Position numbers and translations under genes: made by a program. This document shows positions 6,692 to 7,128 of a DNA stretch of 7,128 nt, piece by piece; positions within the stretch are counted from its first letter, which is position 1; each line of letters begins with the position of its first letter. The stretch covers positions 1 through 7,128 of the forward strand of contig SLQM01000120.1 of the NCBI GenBank assembly GCA_007131435.1, written 5' to 3'. The DNA comes from Syntrophomonadaceae bacterium (lineage in GTDB: Bacteria > Bacillota > Dethiobacteria > DTU022). The notes under the pieces were generated by a model. It had not been told where the DNA came from and did not search any database. It saw nothing but the letters and a program-made list of their open reading frames with translations.

Positions 6692-6748
6692 GAGGAACCT
6701 CAAGTTCGGCAAGAACAAATCCCCCAATTAAGGAGGCAGAGGTTCCTC
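6692..6748 (+). promoter_or_regulatory. Leader inverted repeat around the transposase ribosome binding site
   Basis: GAGGAACCTC (6692-6701) and GAGGTTCCTC (6739-6748) are perfect 10-base complementary arms; the right arm ends at the base before the ATG. The strong AAGGAGG (6730-6736) lies in the 37-base loop, 12 bases from the ATG, while a closer GAGG (6739-6742, 6 bases from the ATG) is inside the right arm. In RNA the fold would press against the start codon and could lower translation, a control known from other insertion sequences. CCTC of the left arm could also pair with the loop GAGG. The inverted repeat is seen; the control role is inferred. Confidence 0.5.
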
Positions 6749-7128
6749 ATGGAAATAGTTCGCTTAGTAGAAGAGAAAGTCCTGTCAGTGGCAGCAAAAG
6801 TGTTGGAAGTTTTAGGTGGAGGAGTAAGTTACCAGAGCTTTGAGGTGGTATTACAGGAAGAGCTTAACGGTCTAGGGTGTGAGATATTGAAGTTAGTATT
6901 AGAAGAGCTGGACCGGGAGATAAAAGCAGATAAGACCAGGAAGAAAGAATGGGAAGTAGAGCGTAAAGAAGCAGCAAAAGGATACTTAACACCCTTTGGA
7001 ATGATTTCATACAACCGTACATACTACCGGCATAAGGAAAGCGGGAAGTACAGCTATTTAGTAGACCGGAAAGCAGGGATTGAGCCGAACAGCCGGGTTA
7101 GTGAAAACTTGAAGGCCCAGTTAGTAGA
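6749..7128 (+). CDS. ISLre2-family (UPF0236) transposase, 3'-partial
   Basis: ATG 6749 opens a frame that runs to the right edge (126 complete codons plus two bases). The product begins MEIVRLVEEKVLSVAAKVLE and contains the family's N-terminal pattern: a helical segment with EELDREIKADKTRKKEW near residues 52-68, then YLTPFGMISYNRTYY near 79-93, YSYLVDR near 101-107, and a conserved continuation to the edge. The match to UPF0236 (ISLre2) proteins is by recognition of this pattern; the catalytic region lies beyond the window. The visible part has no frameshift or stop, so the copy may be intact. Minus-strand frames here are shadows. Confidence 0.8.
   Translation, partial: MEIVRLVEEKVLSVAAKVLEVLGGGVSYQSFEVVLQEELNGLGCEILKLVLEELDREIKADKTRKKEWEVERKEAAKGYLTPFGMISYNRTYYRHKESGKYSYLVDRKAGIEPNSRVSENLKAQLV

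Larger units (their letters stand above)
6692..7128 (+). mobile_element. ISLre2-family insertion sequence, left part
   Basis: The element is called from its transposase (UPF0236 family). It continues past the right edge of the window. The start given is the first base of the leader inverted repeat and is a conservative minimum; the true left terminus is probably somewhat further left, between about 6600 and 6690. Elements of this family are usually around 1.5 kb with a single transposase gene, so roughly two thirds should lie outside the window. Confidence 0.7.

Noticed and set aside
6829..7014. Minus-strand open frame inside the transposase gene
   Set aside because: It is opposite a clear transposase reading frame and has no motif of its own.

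Overview
The window reads like a chromosomal accessory region of a Gram-positive, probably Clostridia-type (Firmicutes) bacterium. This rests on strong GGAGG-type ribosome binding sites, use of GTG starts, a D-amino-acid transaminase very close to the Bacillus type, and an ISLre2/UPF0236-family transposase at the right edge. The assignment is an inference from gene content; no RNA gene or phylogenetic marker is present.

Layout, left to right. (1) <1-1802, plus strand: the 3' part of a membrane-anchored alpha/beta hydrolase whose true start lies left of the window, with a beta-rich C-terminal domain. (2) 1803-1990: a regulatory-looking gap with a possible extended -10 promoter and two palindromes. 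(3) 1991-2800, plus: a stand-alone E2-type acyltransferase catalytic domain with no lipoyl domain. (4) 2866-3723, plus: a D-amino-acid transaminase, best started at GTG 2866. (5) 3720-5375, minus: a D-aminoacylase-type amidohydrolase (N-acyl-D-amino-acid deacylase), convergent with gene 4 and overlapping it by the four bases of a shared TTAA double stop. (6) 5496-6299, minus: a classical NADP(H)-type short-chain dehydrogenase with its own promoter. (7) About 6395-6691: a non-coding stretch with inverted repeats. (8) 6749->7128, plus: the 5' part of an ISLre2-family transposase, preceded by a leader hairpin that encloses ribosome-binding-site sequences.

The clearest functional theme is D-amino-acid metabolism. 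The deacylase would release free D-amino acids from N-acyl-D-amino acids, and the transaminase would convert D-amino acids to 2-oxo acids (or the reverse, for cell-wall D-amino acids). The E2-like acyltransferase just upstream of the transaminase could belong to the same chemistry, but that is speculative. The hydrolase, the dehydrogenase and the insertion sequence have no demonstrated link to it. I see no CRISPR array, tRNA, rRNA or clear defence system. Nothing here is unmistakably a new system; the most useful leads are the D-amino-acid gene neighbourhood, the stand-alone acyltransferase with its palindromic upstream site, and the hairpin leader of the transposase.
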